Source of the DNA: Kwoniella bestiolae CBS 10118
Taxonomy: Eukaryota; Basidiomycota; Tremellomycetes; Tremellales; Cryptococcaceae
DNA: 64,000 nucleotides
Direction of reading: 5' to 3'
NCBI RefSeq assembly: GCF_000512585.2
Contig: NC_089246.1
Location: forward strand, 186,001-250,000
The notes under the pieces were generated by a model. The model ran no database searches. It was given only the letters and a program-made list of their open reading frames with translations, and had not been told where the DNA came from. The translations under genes were made by a program, and so were the position numbers. Positions 12,236-24,792 of the stretch are shown piece after piece (position 1 is the first letter of the stretch; every line of letters begins with the position of its first letter).

Positions 12236-13691
12236 ATGGAATATCTCGCAGAATTCAAACCTACCTCCATCCACCCCATCCCTACTACGACCATCTCGGT
12301 TGATCCTCCCGGTGGTACACACACTCATCATCATGGGCATCATTCCCACTTGCCCTTGCCCACTGACACCTTCGTAAGTGCTATTTTGTATCTCTCTTCT
12401 CCCATCTACTGTCCTGATCTGGGATTCACCATCCTCATCGAGCCTGAGAGCTAATTGATTTCTCCAATATTTCCAGCCCTCTCCCGACGTTCACTTCCTC
12501 CATGCGACTCACGTAGGCCACACAGCCCTTTGGGTCTTCTTCACCCTCTTCACCATCGGTCTGGTCGGTGTGCTCTTCTTGACTGTCAGAGCTGAGAGAA
12601 GGAACAGATATTTCTACGGGTGAGTTTGTCTCCGTATCTCTGCATCAACATCACTCGTTCCCTCTCCCCATTGTGGGTAGTATTCTCACCTAATCATGCT
12701 AACTCCTTTTACATATCATCGCAGGGTCTCATCCCTCGTCCTCACCATCGCCATGGTCTCCTACCTAGCCATGGCAACAGGTCTCGGCGTCTCCTTCATC
12801 CCAATCGCAAACCACGGTGTCCAAGGATCGCTGCACCACTTCTTCAGACAACTCTACTGGGCACGATACGTCGACTGGTTATTCACCACTCCCCTGCTCT
12901 TACTTTCCCTCGCTTCCCTTGCTGGCTTATCACCCGCCAGTACCCTCGCTGTCATCCTCAGTGACGTATTCATGATTGTCACGGGGTTGTTCTCCGCTAT
13001 CACCCCTGCAAGATGGGCTGCGGGAGAAAGAGCACGATGGGGTTGGTTCGGTGTTAGCTCGTTTGCGTTCTTGGTTGTTTGGGGTATCTTGCTCAGCAAC
13101 GGTCTCAAAGGTTAGTTCCTTCTTTCACTCCTACTCCACTCTGAGTGATTAGGAAGGATAGTATAGCTGATATGCCTTCAATAATGATAGCTGCCAACTA
13201 TCGTCCTAGAAGTACTAAAGGTTTATTCACCCTTCTCGCTGGTGGTACCTTCCTGTGAGCTGGTCAGAACTATATACAGTACTGACATGGCTAACTGTGT
13301 GCTTTGATACAGCGTCTGGATGGCCTACCCTATCGTCTTCGGTCTTAGTGAAGGTGCCAACAGAATCACTGTCAATGCTGAGATCATCGCTTATGGTGTA
13401 CTCGACGTGTGAGTCCCTGTGTTCTGTACCCATCCACACCTGAATAGACACACCATCTTGTTCACCAAACCAACCCACGGTCATATATCCTCGGGAAGAA
13501 CTTGACTGAACCATGCTTCTCACATTCGTAGCATCGCCAAGATCGGCTTCACCTATCTTCTCCTCTTCCTCCACACTCACGAGGAGACCGGACCTTGGAC
13601 TTTACCTGAATGGTGGGTCTCCGCCCCTCAAGGTCACGGTCCCGACGGACGAGGTATCTATGGCTCGCTCGGTTCCAGCGATAGGGATTAA
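12236..13691 (+). CDS. Microbial (type I) rhodopsin / opsin
   Basis: Seven-helix retinal protein of the fungal opsin family, 328 residues. Exons read as 12236-12373, 12477-12619, 12725-13110, 13191-13254, 13313-13408 and 13532-13691; all phases agree and the total is 987 nt. Helix C reads YWARYVDWLFTTPLLLLS: the arginine (R82 in bacteriorhodopsin numbering) and counter-ion aspartate (D85) are present, but the D96 proton-donor position is serine. Helix G reads VLDVIAKIGFTYLLL, with the D212 aspartate and the K216 retinal lysine. Glutamates matching E194 (SEG) and E204 (NAE) are also present. The N-terminus (residues 28-37) is His-rich, HTHHHGHHSH. The C-terminus is short. It is a retinal-binding photoreceptor or slow pump in a membrane; which one cannot be told from sequence alone. 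Confidence 0.93.
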
Positions 13692-14022
13692 GGGGAACAA
13701 TCCGATTCCACCCAAAATCACAAGATCCCCTAGTCGAAGTGAAAGCACAGAAATGGAAGTTGAAGACGTTTGATAGGAAGTAACGATTTAAACCTATAAA
13801 AGACAGAGTGAAAGACGAAGTTTCGTATTATCATTATGTGGATAATATCATTCTATGATTTCCCTCTTTACTCATGTTCGTATTTATCTTCATATAAGAG
13901 AAGTAACTAAAACGAGGTTATGAGCCATCCATATGTAATACATGTCGATGTGCAGATATTCTCATATGTCTCAAAGTCGATCCAATCCTACGGTACTTGA
14001 TCGTAAAACAAATCAAGACCAC
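13692..14022. other. Convergent 3' intergenic region
   Basis: This 331 bp gap lies between two convergent stops (opsin at 13691, unknown gene at 14023). It is AT-rich and probably holds both polyadenylation regions. No gene was seen. Confidence 0.4.
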
Positions 14023-15961
14023 CTATGTACGGTATGGATCAAAGACCTGAGCTTCTGGATTGAGTTCTTTCGAACTCGAACCTGAACTCTTTTGTAGTCC
14101 AAAAGTGCGACTTCGAGCGATAACGAAAGGAGGTGGGTGACCGTTTGTCTCAGAGAGTACGCTCGGAATTGGAGTTGCGGTTGTATCTTCAGAGGAATCG
14201 GTCTATGGTACATGCACACATTTTGATCACCCTGACTTCATCGAATCAAGAAGGATGGGTGGATAAAATGCTTACCCTGACGATATGATCTTCAACAATA
14301 GATGCGGCAGGGCGGATGAGAGAGGAGTCAGTGTCGTCCTGCGTTTCTGGAATCGTCGATGCTGAAGAATCTGCAAACCCATTCTGTTCGGTGTCTATCG
14401 GTTCCACACCCGTTTGATTTGTACCTGGACTCGATCCTTCCGATGTGCAAATCTCTCTTTGCGCAGTGGTGAGGGAACTATCGGTACATTCACCGCCATG
14501 TCTCGAAGTACCGCCTATCCCTGTGTGTAAATCGCTTTTATCCTTGATTGACGAGCTTCCTCTCTCGGTGCTGACCGTAGCGGTAGATGTAGGTCTGACC
14601 GTTGATACTTGAACTGCCTTCTTCCCCTTCCCCTTCCCCCTCTTCTTCCTATTCCTAGGCTTATGAGCGGAGACCAAAGTGAATCCATCTTGAGTCATGT
14701 CTTGATCGAGAATCGCCTGCGTGGCGTCAATGCTCACTGGGACTGGCGCAGGTGGCCTCTTCCAAGAGTTGGTAGTGGTATCCCATCCGGTCATGTCGTT
14801 TTTATTTCTAATGGTCACTCGAGATTGCGCCTTGACTGGAACAGGAAAGGCCATTTTCGTCGAGCTGGACACGGTTGCCGGGTCGTTCTGGAGGGTATCA
14901 TTGGGAGTGTTGATACTACGTGTGACGGTAAGAGCAGGAGAGGGCTTGACATCCCGTTCCTCAGCTTCAAGCCCCGGAGCTCCACTACCACTACCACCGG
15001 TGACTGGCACAGCCCTCCCTTCAAGCAGCTTCTTCCAAGCATCAGTATCTTCCGGCCAAATGGGTGTCCCACTATCGTTCCCAGAAGCAGGATAAAGCAA
15101 CTTCAGATCCTTCCACACGGCTCTTCGTGATTGTTCGATCCGATCTTCCAATCGGCCTATCATGTTCTTCTTTGACTTGAACATCCGCGTACTTTTCTCG
15201 TCCTTCGTCTTTTGTTCCTTCTCACTTAAATTGTCGGGTAATAACCTCAAAAATTCCCTAAAAGACTTCAAGCTCGATCGTTGGCATGACAGATCATAGG
15301 ATTGTTCTGCACCTCTGCGCCAATTCTTCATAGTTGTTTTGACTCGCTTATCGGTTTGGGCATTCATGAGCGTATGAAATTCCTGCTTTTGGCTAGTGAA
15401 AGTATCATCCTGGACCTTCTTGAGATCCCATGGATCGTTAAATACATCTTTGACGAATCTCAACAGAGCAGAATCGGTATATACGTTCTTCATATATTCC
15501 GCTTCGTCCAGTACGACTTTGGACCCGGTTGATGATAATGGATCCTCGTACGTCATGGACAGACGACTCGCGCTTGTCTCTACCATCGAGTGTTTCGCCA
15601 GGGCGAGGTATCGGGGTACAGCATTCAAGAGCTCATCAATCGGTAGATCCACTTGTACCTCGTCGTTGGGGTTGGCAGTATTAGGAGATCTAGGCCATCG
15701 GAATAATCTTTCTGGCAGATCTGTCAGGACAATTTGATGCCTCGCATTCTCACTTTCTTTAGAAAACGATATACCATTTACATGAAGTGGTGTGTTGGTA
15801 TTTCCATCGACCAAGTAGGACTTCAACCTCCACCTCCTCCTAGGCTTTGAGTCAGTGGGATCATCGGTATCTTGAACAATCACAGAGTCGATTCGGACTT
15901 TCTCCCAGTATGTTGGTAATGCCTTATCGTGGATGATGACTGTTTCTGAGAGGTCGGTCAT
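14023..15961 (-). CDS. Unknown charged protein with a basic RKKRGKGKGKK patch
   Basis: I do not recognise a family. Two exons: 15961-14277 and about 14202-14023, joined in phase 0 (HIVR then TDSSEDTTATP), ending FDPYRT. I chose the ATG at 15961 (MTDLSETVIIHDKALP) because the protein becomes well ordered from there. The frame stays open up to 16426, but the upstream part reads like translated leader. The N-terminal half has a possible folded region (WEKVRIDSVIVQDTDD, LPERLFRWPRSPN, VDLPIDELLNAVPRYLALAKHS). The middle is helical and charged. The C-terminal third is Ser/Thr-rich and disordered, with a nuclear-localisation-like patch HKPRNRKKRGKGKGKK near position 14650. A nuclear or RNA-associated role is only a guess. 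It converges with the opsin gene. Confidence 0.6.
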
Positions 15962-16930
15962 CGTGCAAACGTAATCTATACCTGATATAATTGCAAGGCG
16001 GGATATATTGTATGTTTTTAGGCTTGGGACAAAGCACTTATATATCGATCTGGAATTTACTGTAGTACAAAAGGACTGGGAGGCGACACGTACTGTGACT
16101 TTTAACATGTAGTAGCTCACCGGGACAAGGGATTCCACCAACTTCCTTTCAAGGTCAAGAACCCCAAATGACGATAGGATGGTATGGTGAGAAGTAAAGG
16201 ATAACTCAGTTTTGTTCCACCTGGTCCTGTTCCTTTCGTTTTGTTCAGTCCCTACCTGCCTGGTCCAAAGCCTAGAACCCGGTCCAGGTCGGAAGAGTGA
16301 AGACCGCCCCTCCTTAAAGGATGTCCGATCGTGGCGGAATGTACAGAACGCAATGACAGAAATTCTTAGCTGGTTCGTTATAAGACGGAGTCGGTGAACT
16401 CTCGAGCTTGCAATAGCTTCGGTCACCTACTCCCTCTATCTTAAGACAAGCCCCTCTCTCCTCCTCTTTTCTGTGTACTACAATGGCTCTGAGCCCGGAA
16501 ATTGCGATTTCTTCTCTTTTCCACCATACAGCCATGGTCTGGGATTCTGGCCTGTCACACGAGTTAACTCTATCCGTTGTGTTTCGAGAAGGACAGTCAG
16601 ACGCTTCTATTTCTTGACTCACTTTCGAGTTCGCTTTCAACTCGATCGTGTAACATGCTTTGATCGAGAACGATATTCAAAGGAAGGAAAGTCTAGGCCT
16701 GACTGACTTGGGGTAAAGTCGGATATCTTACCTGTGAATTACTGCGCTACAACGATTTTGTATGAGAGTTTGACGCGTGCTGCTGAGCTGGCTGAAGAAG
16801 ACATGGACATCGTACAGGGGATGCTATCTGGCTCAGTATCACCCATTTAGGAAGTAACCTTGGAATGATCCAAACATTTCACAAGGCTGGATTGCGATTC
16901 GATTGACTAACGATACATATAACTTCTCGT
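15962..16930. other. Intergenic, no gene accepted
   Basis: About 970 bp lie between the chosen start at 15961 and the small repeat-protein gene. The proximal 465 bp is an open extension of the downstream gene's frame (to 16426) that I treat as leader. The rest shows no conserved-looking frame and no repeat. Confidence 0.35.
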
Positions 16931-17373
16931 TCACGATGTGATAACTGTTACTACAATGAGGATTGTACTGTCGATATGACACAGTGAAGATGATTCATGG
17001 GTCTCTTTGGATCCAAAAACAGTATCGTCGTCAGCTTGATATGATGCTGAAGAATTGGATGACTGACATTTGGTAGGGTGAATAGACTCAGGCAGAGCCC
17101 TCTCAAGACCTTCAGGAGCGATCTTTTGAATACCCTCTGGAACCTTTGATGGGCCCGTGGCATGAGAGACCTTGGCATTATCCTTGGTTGGGTCGGTGTT
17201 GTGGATCTTGGCATGGCAAGTCAGCCAAACCTGTAAGACAATTATACGTATAATATGCAACTTACAGAATCTGGAAGAGTTTCTTCAAGTCCTTTGGGCA
17301 CCTTCCTCTGCACTGCCTGAGGAACGGCAGATTGGTTGACGGGATCGACGGCGTGTGATTGTTGGGTGGACAT
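16931..17373 (-). CDS. Small protein with a repeated VPxGLExxLPDSIH motif
   Basis: Short two-exon gene. Exon 1 is 17373-17266 and encodes MSTQQSHAVDP and then KVPKGLEETLPDS. The GTAAGT donor follows in phase 0. Two acceptors are possible: 17230 (adds VWLTCHAK) or, better, 17206, giving LPDSIHNTDPTK, which matches the second repeat LPESIHPTK. The body contains two copies of a unit of about 22 residues: VPQAVQRKVPKGLEETLPDS and VPEGIQKIAPEGLERALPES. I see the repeat directly; similar short repeats occur in small stress- or development-linked fungal proteins, so such a role is only inferred. The hydrophobic end (TILIVVTVITS) may be a read-through of a further intron, so the 3' limit is uncertain. 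No signal peptide. Confidence 0.55.
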
Positions 17374-17996
17374 GTTGTTGGCTGTGCATTTGTTGATAAA
17401 CCACAGGGGCAGGAGACACAGTCCCATAGTTTATATATGTTTGGCACGGAATCGTACCACGGTCATTTATTGATCGAACCATTCGCAAATACGTCATGCA
17501 AGCATCACGACTCGGAACAAGTGCGATGAAACGCCTCAGAAGTGGTACGATTCGCGGTCAACTGGCTATGATGCCCGTTTTTCATACTTTGACGTCGAGC
17601 TCCTTTTGGAATCGTGAAATCGTAGGCGTAGGCTTTCTGCCGAAATGAAAATGATGCGCGATCTCCCGCCTGCATCCAAAATCGAAAATGAGTTGATGAG
17701 CGGCGCGAGCCACCATCGTTTGATTTCATCGGGGTGAGAACTCCGCGTTTTGTGCATGTCCAGGAGATGAGCTCGACAGTGTTTGGTGCATCACCACAAA
17801 GCTCTGCTGGGACTCATGTCTCGTTACACTCTACTCATCACAGCCTATACACAGCTGATATGACTGAGTCTACACAGCAAATCTCATACATTTACGGATG
17901 CTGAAATAGGAATTTGATATGTATAGTACAGTATAATCTAGGAAACCAAATAGATTCGTGGAAATAGTCTTCAACTATTCATCATCCACACTATCG
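17374..17996. other. Intergenic, no gene seen
   Basis: This 623 bp region runs from the start of the small repeat-protein gene to the 3' end of BCS1-like copy 3. It contains several short frames with no family resemblance. An ATG at 17427 lies in frame with the downstream gene but would only add a leader-like segment. Confidence 0.35.
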
Positions 17997-20486
17997 TCAG
18001 AGACCTCCTCTTGCGACCTCCATAGCTCCATCTCCTTCCGCATGTTCCATGACCCCATTAACCACCTTTTGTACCATAACCCCATTGACCTTCTTATCCT
18101 TCCTAAGTCCATATCCCGCCTCGACATCCCCATCAACTTCCTTGCTCATAATCTTTAAATCAACTCTCCCATCATGCAACAAAGGCGTTGGACCCTGTCC
18201 ACAACCGTTCTCCACCCACTTTCCAACATTCTCAACGGCCAACTTGGGTTGTCTCTTGTACCTCATCAGGTACCCTTGTAAAGCAGATACGGAGATTGTA
18301 TCTTCAGGGATGTAGGATGCGAACCTTTGGGCGAGAGACGTAATTTCGTCGACATCGTTGAGTGATTTTTCATCTTTGGAATTGGGATTTTCCATGGTCT
18401 CGGAGTCATCGTTCGATCGGTAAAAATACTCGAATAGGGATTTAGCTTGCGGTCTGGTAGCGTGCTTGAATTCGATCCAGATGTCGCATCGCCCTATATC
18501 GATCATTATCAGTCCCAGCTCGCTCTGAGGTCATACAACTGTCTAGGCGTAAAGTAGAAGAGTTTAAGCTCACCTGGTCTCGACAAGGCCGGATCGATCC
18601 TCTCCTTCCAGTTGGTCGTGCAAAACAACAATCTCCCTTCGCTCGAGGCTACACCATCAAGAGCATTCAGCAGCCCAGACAAGGTGATACCTTGTTTTGA
18701 CTGTCTTGCAGATTTGACTCGTTTGCCGGATTTGATAGAAGTGGCTGATACGGGAGGATTTTCAGACTCGGATATACTCGCTTCATATTCATCTTCAGGG
18801 GTTTTGGTAGTGAATGCACAGTCGCTAGCGTGGATAGATGGTAAGCTGCAGGTTGAAGCCAATGAAGGACCAGGGCAGCTTACATATCTTCCATCAGGAG
18901 CAGGCATTTGGCAGGACATTCTTGGAGTAATTCTTGAAGACTATCGTCGTCGAGGCTGTGCGAGTTGGCAGGTCAGTCTGATGTATCACGCTGCATGTAC
19001 ATAATGAAGGAAGAGTACCCACTTCTTACCCCCCAGATTGATGAGGTAGATATCCAGATTGAGCTTAGCAGCGAGTGCTCCGACTGGAGGCGAAGAGGGA
19101 TAGATCAGCTCTATACTTTCTGTTCCTGTTGATATGCGAGCTCAGAACCAGTAGGGGCGTAGATTGAACAACGGTGAGGCGGAGAAATAAACCCACTCAT
19201 ACTACTCTTCCCACTCCCAGCCACCCCAAAGCACAAATACCCTCTCCTATACGGAATACCCCTATTTAAGTAGAACTCCGACTCCTTGAGAAACTCCTTG
19301 CAATCATTCATTATCCAATCCTTGATATGTTCGTCCAGGAAGATACTCTCCCAAGGTCTGTTGGGTTTCGAGGAAGTTCGTGGCCAGGATGCACCGTGAC
19401 GGTGAGTCGGAGTGTAGATTGATGTCTTATGAGCGGTAAGAGTCTGGAAGGTCGTACGTGACTCGGTGAGGAGGGAGGTGAACATTCGGGGAGTTGTGAA
19501 GTAAGCTCTGTACATTCAGATACCATCAGTAATTTGTGATGTCTATGAGAAGCGGAAATATAGGAGCTAAGCAGGACAACTCACCTCATGATGATCCATT
19601 TCTTGCCTTCTCTGAAGGGATCGTCATCCTGTTTGATGCTGATAGTGATGGTCTTGCCATTATATTTGATCTTCTGCGATGCCCCTGATCAAAGGGAGGG
19701 AAATACCTCCATATCATCAGCATTCTCTCCTCTCTCTCTCCTGAATATAGCACCTGAGTCCCGCCTAGCAAGATAACGGTCCGGTTGAAATTGGAAGAGA
19801 GAAAAGGGCGGGATTCGACTCACCAATACTAGGAACCATATCCATCCTAACTTTATCCTTCCCCTCACCCCCATAATGACCAAACTTCGCCTCCATATAT
19901 TCATCCATGGAATGATGAGCTTTCATATAATATTTGTAATGTCTCGGTCGATTCGTAGATACAGTGACGTCCATCAATGTCGACCTTCCTGAGAAAGGTA
20001 ATGATCGGATGACAGTTTGGAGGAAAGAGTATTCGCTTTGGTCTGGGTCCTGGGTTTGTAAGTGACTTTGGTCTTTGAGGGTGGAAAGGTAGTTGTATAT
20101 CCAGTCGTAGGATTCGTCCTCTTCTGATATTCTTACTGTTGCTACTATGCCTATGAACACAAGGTAGAGTCGATGAGTCAGTAATGAATCATACCTTGCG
20201 ATTATATACTATGTAGGCGAGCGGAAGGAGATGATGAGAACTAAGTGCATAGCGATAGGAGGAAGGATCAAGGAATGTCAGGAGGACCAGAGAATAGAGA
20301 GCAAGACTCACTCTGAGATACCCATTGTACGAATAACGGTAAATACCCTCTACAAAACTCGATAACAGCACCTACAGAGAGATATTTGAGCCACTCATTG
20401 ACAACCGGATGATCTTGGATGAATTGGATAAAAGCGGTGAAGATGGTGAGCAGGGTGGTAAGGTATGTCATGATGATTTGGGTCAT
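17997..20486 (-). CDS. BCS1-like AAA ATPase, copy 3 (apparently intact)
   Basis: The only BCS1-like copy in the window whose exons all join in frame by my reading; eight exons give about 610 residues. It starts MTQIIMTYLTTLLTIF with a membrane segment (WLKYLSVGAVIEFCRGY). Then follow BCS1_N (EEDESYDWIYNYLSTL, STNRPRHYKYYM, MVPSIG), Walker A GVAGSGKSS, GALAAKLNLDIYLINLGG, Walker B KCLLLMEDM, DCAFTTK, a Ser/Lys-rich insert, ITLSGLLNALDGVASSEG, FCTTNWKERIDPALSRPG, GRCDIWIEFKHAT and VSALQGYLMRYKRQP. Introns sit at the same places as in the copies at 4758 and 8919, for example right after GSGKSS and before GRCD. Expected to be an ATP-driven protein of an organelle membrane, probably mitochondrial. 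It may be a lineage-specific paralogue rather than the true Bcs1, because the insert between Walker B and the sensor differs among the copies. Confidence 0.85.
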
Positions 20487-21128
20487 CTTGATATAGCTGT
20501 GTAGATGTTCAGTAAGGGGTGAATGATGAGGGATAGTTGAGTATATGAGTTGTATCGTTTATCAGTGAATCGTAGATAATGAAAGAAGAGGAAAGAGGAA
20601 AAGTGAAAAGTCATTGTTGATCTTCCCCCACCTTACTGGTTTATATATCCATCAAGACACAGACCGTATTACCTTTGCTCGACGATCATCTCTTAGTCTA
20701 TTTACCTTGTGTTTTGCTGTGATCTGTGGCATATGTCAGTGTATCAGATTGAGAGTATGTCTTGGTGATCCGGCGACTTGTCGTATGTACATGCTTCTTA
20801 CTGTATACCTTTGAGGGTGATCCTCAGTCTCTTGCTGATGGTGACAATCTGTTTTTTGATTTTTAGGGTGATGCTGTACTATCCTAGTAAAATAGATCTT
20901 ACACAGCATTATTGACCATTCAACCCCTCCTTTCGGTTGAATATCAAGGTTATCTCCGCTCGGCCGGATCATGTCTCACTTATTTCCCATCATATACACA
21001 CATGTATTCATACTCTGATCTATACAAACATCATATCAACGTCTCTTTCATCACTCGTATTCACCTGTTCTACTTTTTCTACCTTTTACCCTCTAACCTC
21101 AATTTGTAGACATATCTCACATGATAGC
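20487..21128. other. Intergenic, no gene seen
   Basis: This 642 bp gap runs from the copy 3 start to the Cbk1-like 3' end. It is pyrimidine-rich around 21040-21110, and only short unconvincing frames occur. Confidence 0.35.
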
Positions 21129-23926
21129 TTAGAGCATCTCATATCGACGGAAGCTATACACATGCAATGTTAGCCAGTCAATTCAACCAGACGTATGTCA
21201 GCGTAGTAGACATGTCACCCACGTATAACCCAAGAAAGCCAGATCTTTCTTCGCGTCCGATCCCGTATCTGCACCGCTGGGTACTTCGGGTACTTGATCC
21301 AATTCGTCGGTGGGGAAATAAGACGTGTCGGTGATGGATCGAAGGTGAGGGACGAAGGGTGCATCGATATCTCTGATGGTTGACCAGTCGACACCGTAGA
21401 AGAACTATCAGACATGAATAGGTATCAGCATGAGCAAATTATGGGCATCATTGTATCATGCGTTGGAAAAGTCAACTTACAGGATGAGCCTTCAACTGCT
21501 CAACGGTCATTCTCTTATCCGCCTCACATAACATCCTAAACAGCAAAACATTGTCAGCTGAAATGACACGCGGTTCCAAGTGAGAGGAGCTCACCTCCTG
21601 ATTAGATCCTCGGCTTCACGACTAAGATGAACATCATCAGGGAAAAAAAGGTGGTTCCTCCAGTCAATAATCTTTCGATATACATCATGAGCGTTCTCAG
21701 AGCAGAAAGGTGGGTATCCTAAGATTGCGTTCGCAATCAGCACCGGCAGACGGACGAGGTAACGACGATAATTGATACTTACCAACCAAACATTCGAACA
21801 TGATTGCACCCAGGGACCACCAATCGCATTCCTTTCCATAACCTTGTTGCAAGAAGATTTCAGGGGAGATCTAAGAAATTTATAGATGAAGTCAGCGATG
21901 AAATCAAAAACAGACGGCAGACCAAACAAAGACATAAGAATCAATAGCAGTAAATCAAATATTCAGTCACACTCACATAATCAGGTGTTCCCACAGTCGA
22001 ATAAGCCAACTTCCTCCTATTAGCCTTCCAAGTAGCTATATCCTGTTTACTCGTCATCGTCAAATTAATCGCATTGACCATCACACTGTTCCTCGATGCA
22101 TTCCCAGCTTGAGGGCGGGTAGTTTGGTTTCCCTCTCCACCGAGCAATCTTTGGTAATAAGCCGAATCATGTTGTTTGTGAAACCCTGTTGATAAGCCGA
22201 AGTCTGACAGTTTGATGTGGCCCATTGAGTCTATGAGGATGTTATCGGGTTTGATGTCACTAAGTATAGGATCAGCATCGGGTCTCATTACTTTGATGTG
22301 CCTCACAATGGACAGGCCTGGCTGTTTGACAATCTGGCGCGATGTAAGAACCAGACTTACCGATGAATAAATCCTAGATTGTGTACAGCCTCAATAGCCA
22401 AGATACATTCTGCCATATAGAACTTCGTAACATCTTCAGAGAAAGTATCATATTTGATCAACCTATGACGAAAAGGATCAGCCATGTCCGTACCTCTCAG
22501 AAGTCATCTTGACAGCTGATGTCGTGACAGTCTCCCCATCCCTATCTGTCGTACGGAGGACTGGCCGGAGGCTCAACTTACATAGTCATCAGATCACCTC
22601 CAGGTAAGAATTCCATAACCAAATAGAGGTACTGAGTATCTTGGAAAGAGTAGTAAAGCTGAACCACCCAAGGGGAGTTCGATTCCGCTAAAACATCTCT
22701 TTCTGCCCTGACGTGGGCGAGCTGGCGAGAAGGGAAAATGAGTTAGCTACCTGTTATAATTAGAAAGACAAGACAAAAATCAAGATATAAGAATAGGGGC
22801 CACGTAAATACCCCCATATCCTTCTTGTCATGTCGATCCAAACGAAAAGCAAAACCCACCTGATCCTTCTTGAACATCTCGTTCTTCTTGAGCGTCTTCA
22901 TAGCGTAGATCTTGCCGGTGTCAACCTTCTGGGTCAATCGGACCTCTCCAAATGCACCCTTACCTATCACTTTGACTGTTCGGAAGTCCTCCAGTCCGAT
23001 TCGAGTACGACGGAGACGGAGGAAGCTGTAATGGGGTGTAGGGAGGGGAAGCATGAGCCGAGTGTTTGGTATTGATGGTGGATAGGGTTGAGACGATAGG
23101 AAGTCGTGTGATAGGCATAATCAAACTCACTTGCTCTCCCTTCGGCCCAGTGCTAATAACTGTCTAGCCTTCAAGGTATCAGGCGTAAGTGCGTCCCCTG
23201 CAAGTTGCTTTTCCAGTGCTGTTCGTCTATCCATCCCAAACGAACAAACACAACATCAGCTATCCCATCCACAGCAGGTTCCATCTCAAGTTGGAGGCGA
23301 GCGAGGGTATCAGGTAATAGGGAACATTTATCGGATAATCATTGGATATTGGTTAATCCATCAGACATCCAAGGAAGTAAATGGTTTCTCATCTTTGGTA
23401 GTACGACGGGATGGAGGTATCACTGGAATACAGGAGAGGGTGTAGTAGAGTGAGAGAAGAGGGAGAGGGAGAGGCAGTGATCCCAAAAGACCAGACCAAA
23501 ACAAAAACTGAGAACCCACCTTTCCTTCCTCCCCACAACACCCTCAACAGCCTCCTTATAAAACAACTCGAGCTTCATCTTAGCAGCCATAGCCTTCCCC
23601 TGAACCGACTCCCCAAATTGCGAGGGGCGTCTCTCAAAATATACATAATCTGGTCCCTTATCTCCTCCAGGGGAGGGTTGGCCTTGGACTTGGGAGGAAG
23701 ATTGAGATTGCGAGGGGTGTAATGAGCCTGAAGAACCTTGCGAGGGGATACCACCAGGGGCGGTGGAGCCTGGTTGACCGATGTTTTGAGATGAGACTTG
23801 GGGTATACTGGGCATGGGGGATGTACGCCCGTTGGGGTTGGGTTGGGTTTGAGGGGTGAGGGTGGATGAGGGTCCTGGGCCTGCGCCGCCGGGTTGAGGT
23901 TGGGGCTGGGGTGGACGGTATGACAT
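21129..23926 (-). CDS. CBK1: NDR/LATS-family kinase, Cbk1 type
   Basis: AGC-group serine/threonine kinase of the NDR family, expected to work with a Mob2-type partner in the RAM/morphogenesis pathway that controls polarity and separation. It starts MSYRPPQPQPQPGG and has a long Pro/Gln/Ser-rich N-tail. The Mob-binding region follows (MAAKMKLELFYKEAVEGV), then the kinase domain: glycine loop GKGAFGEV, lysine in YAMKTLKK, HRDIKPDN split by an intron, DFGLS, and a long insert typical of NDR kinases. The activation loop reads KLAYSTVGTPDYV, with the autophosphorylated serine; then come CDWWSLGAIMFE and LAFLGYT. The C-terminal hydrophobic motif is completed only by a 25 nt last exon (21153-21129) joined from 21223, giving FLGYTFRRYEML. 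About 600 residues. High certainty on family. Confidence 0.92.
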
Positions 23927-24792
23927 TTTGGGGTTGGGTTGGGTTGTGAGAGTGGAGATTGGTTGGTTGTAGGAATGGTGAGAAGAGTGATTGTCAAGTG
24001 TAGTGTAGGTAGAAAGAATGAGATGAGGTCGTACGGGCAATGATTCCTTTCAATACTCCACTGAATTGACTGCTAGTGTACCTTTGGATTACCTGCCCAA
24101 AGTGATGTGATCGATGCTTCGAGTCGCGCAGCAAGATGAACTCCGGGGTTGGTGGTATCTGGTGGTGTAGGTCAAGCGAGGTATCGTAGACAGAGGATAT
24201 GTATCGTATGGTTGAATGGTGTAACTGTATGCACTGACCCCAATTCAACTCATTCTCATTGTTCGTCGTCAAGTAGTGAAAGCGTGTCACACTCAGCGAA
24301 GTGACACGCGTCGGTGAAACAAGTCAAAAGGGTGATTAGAGGGTGATTACAAGTAAACTCTAATTCATGATCCCTTGTGAGATGATGTCATTACAAATCA
24401 TTCCTAATGCATATCGCAAGGTTCTTTCTTTCCCTTTCTCACGGGGTGGAATCGCAACGCAAAGCAAAGTATTTCTCTGCCAGAATCATGTCTCCTTTTT
24501 CAGAGCTAACACGGATGACAGAGGGTGACTTGATAGAGCAGATGAACTAGATGTTATGCGATCCTACATGGATAATACTACCAATTCATTCAATTTCATA
24601 TATTGATACAATTTACTTCTTCCCTATCCATATCCCCATCCCCTCGATGCAAATGTGTTTTGTGATTTATGCTGATCCTCAACCAGAAACTAAAAAGGCC
24701 ATTCAAACCTATATCCAAAAATATCCTTCTCCCCATCTTTACCCATGTTCATACCATCCTGATCGAAGTGATCGTAATACTCGTTGGCAAGT
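23927..24792. other. Intergenic, no gene seen
   Basis: This 866 bp region lies upstream of the Cbk1-like start and downstream of the B12D-like stop. No conserved frame was seen. The Cbk1 leader probably lies here. Confidence 0.35.

Noticed and set aside
15962..16426. N-terminal extension of the 14023-15961 protein from an ATG at 16426
   Set aside because: The segment has a leader-like composition and a more natural start follows at 15961; not excluded.
23420..24040. Earlier ATG for the Cbk1-like kinase at 24040
   Set aside because: The upstream part is Thr/Ser/His-rich and reads like leader; MSYRPPQP at 23926 fits better.
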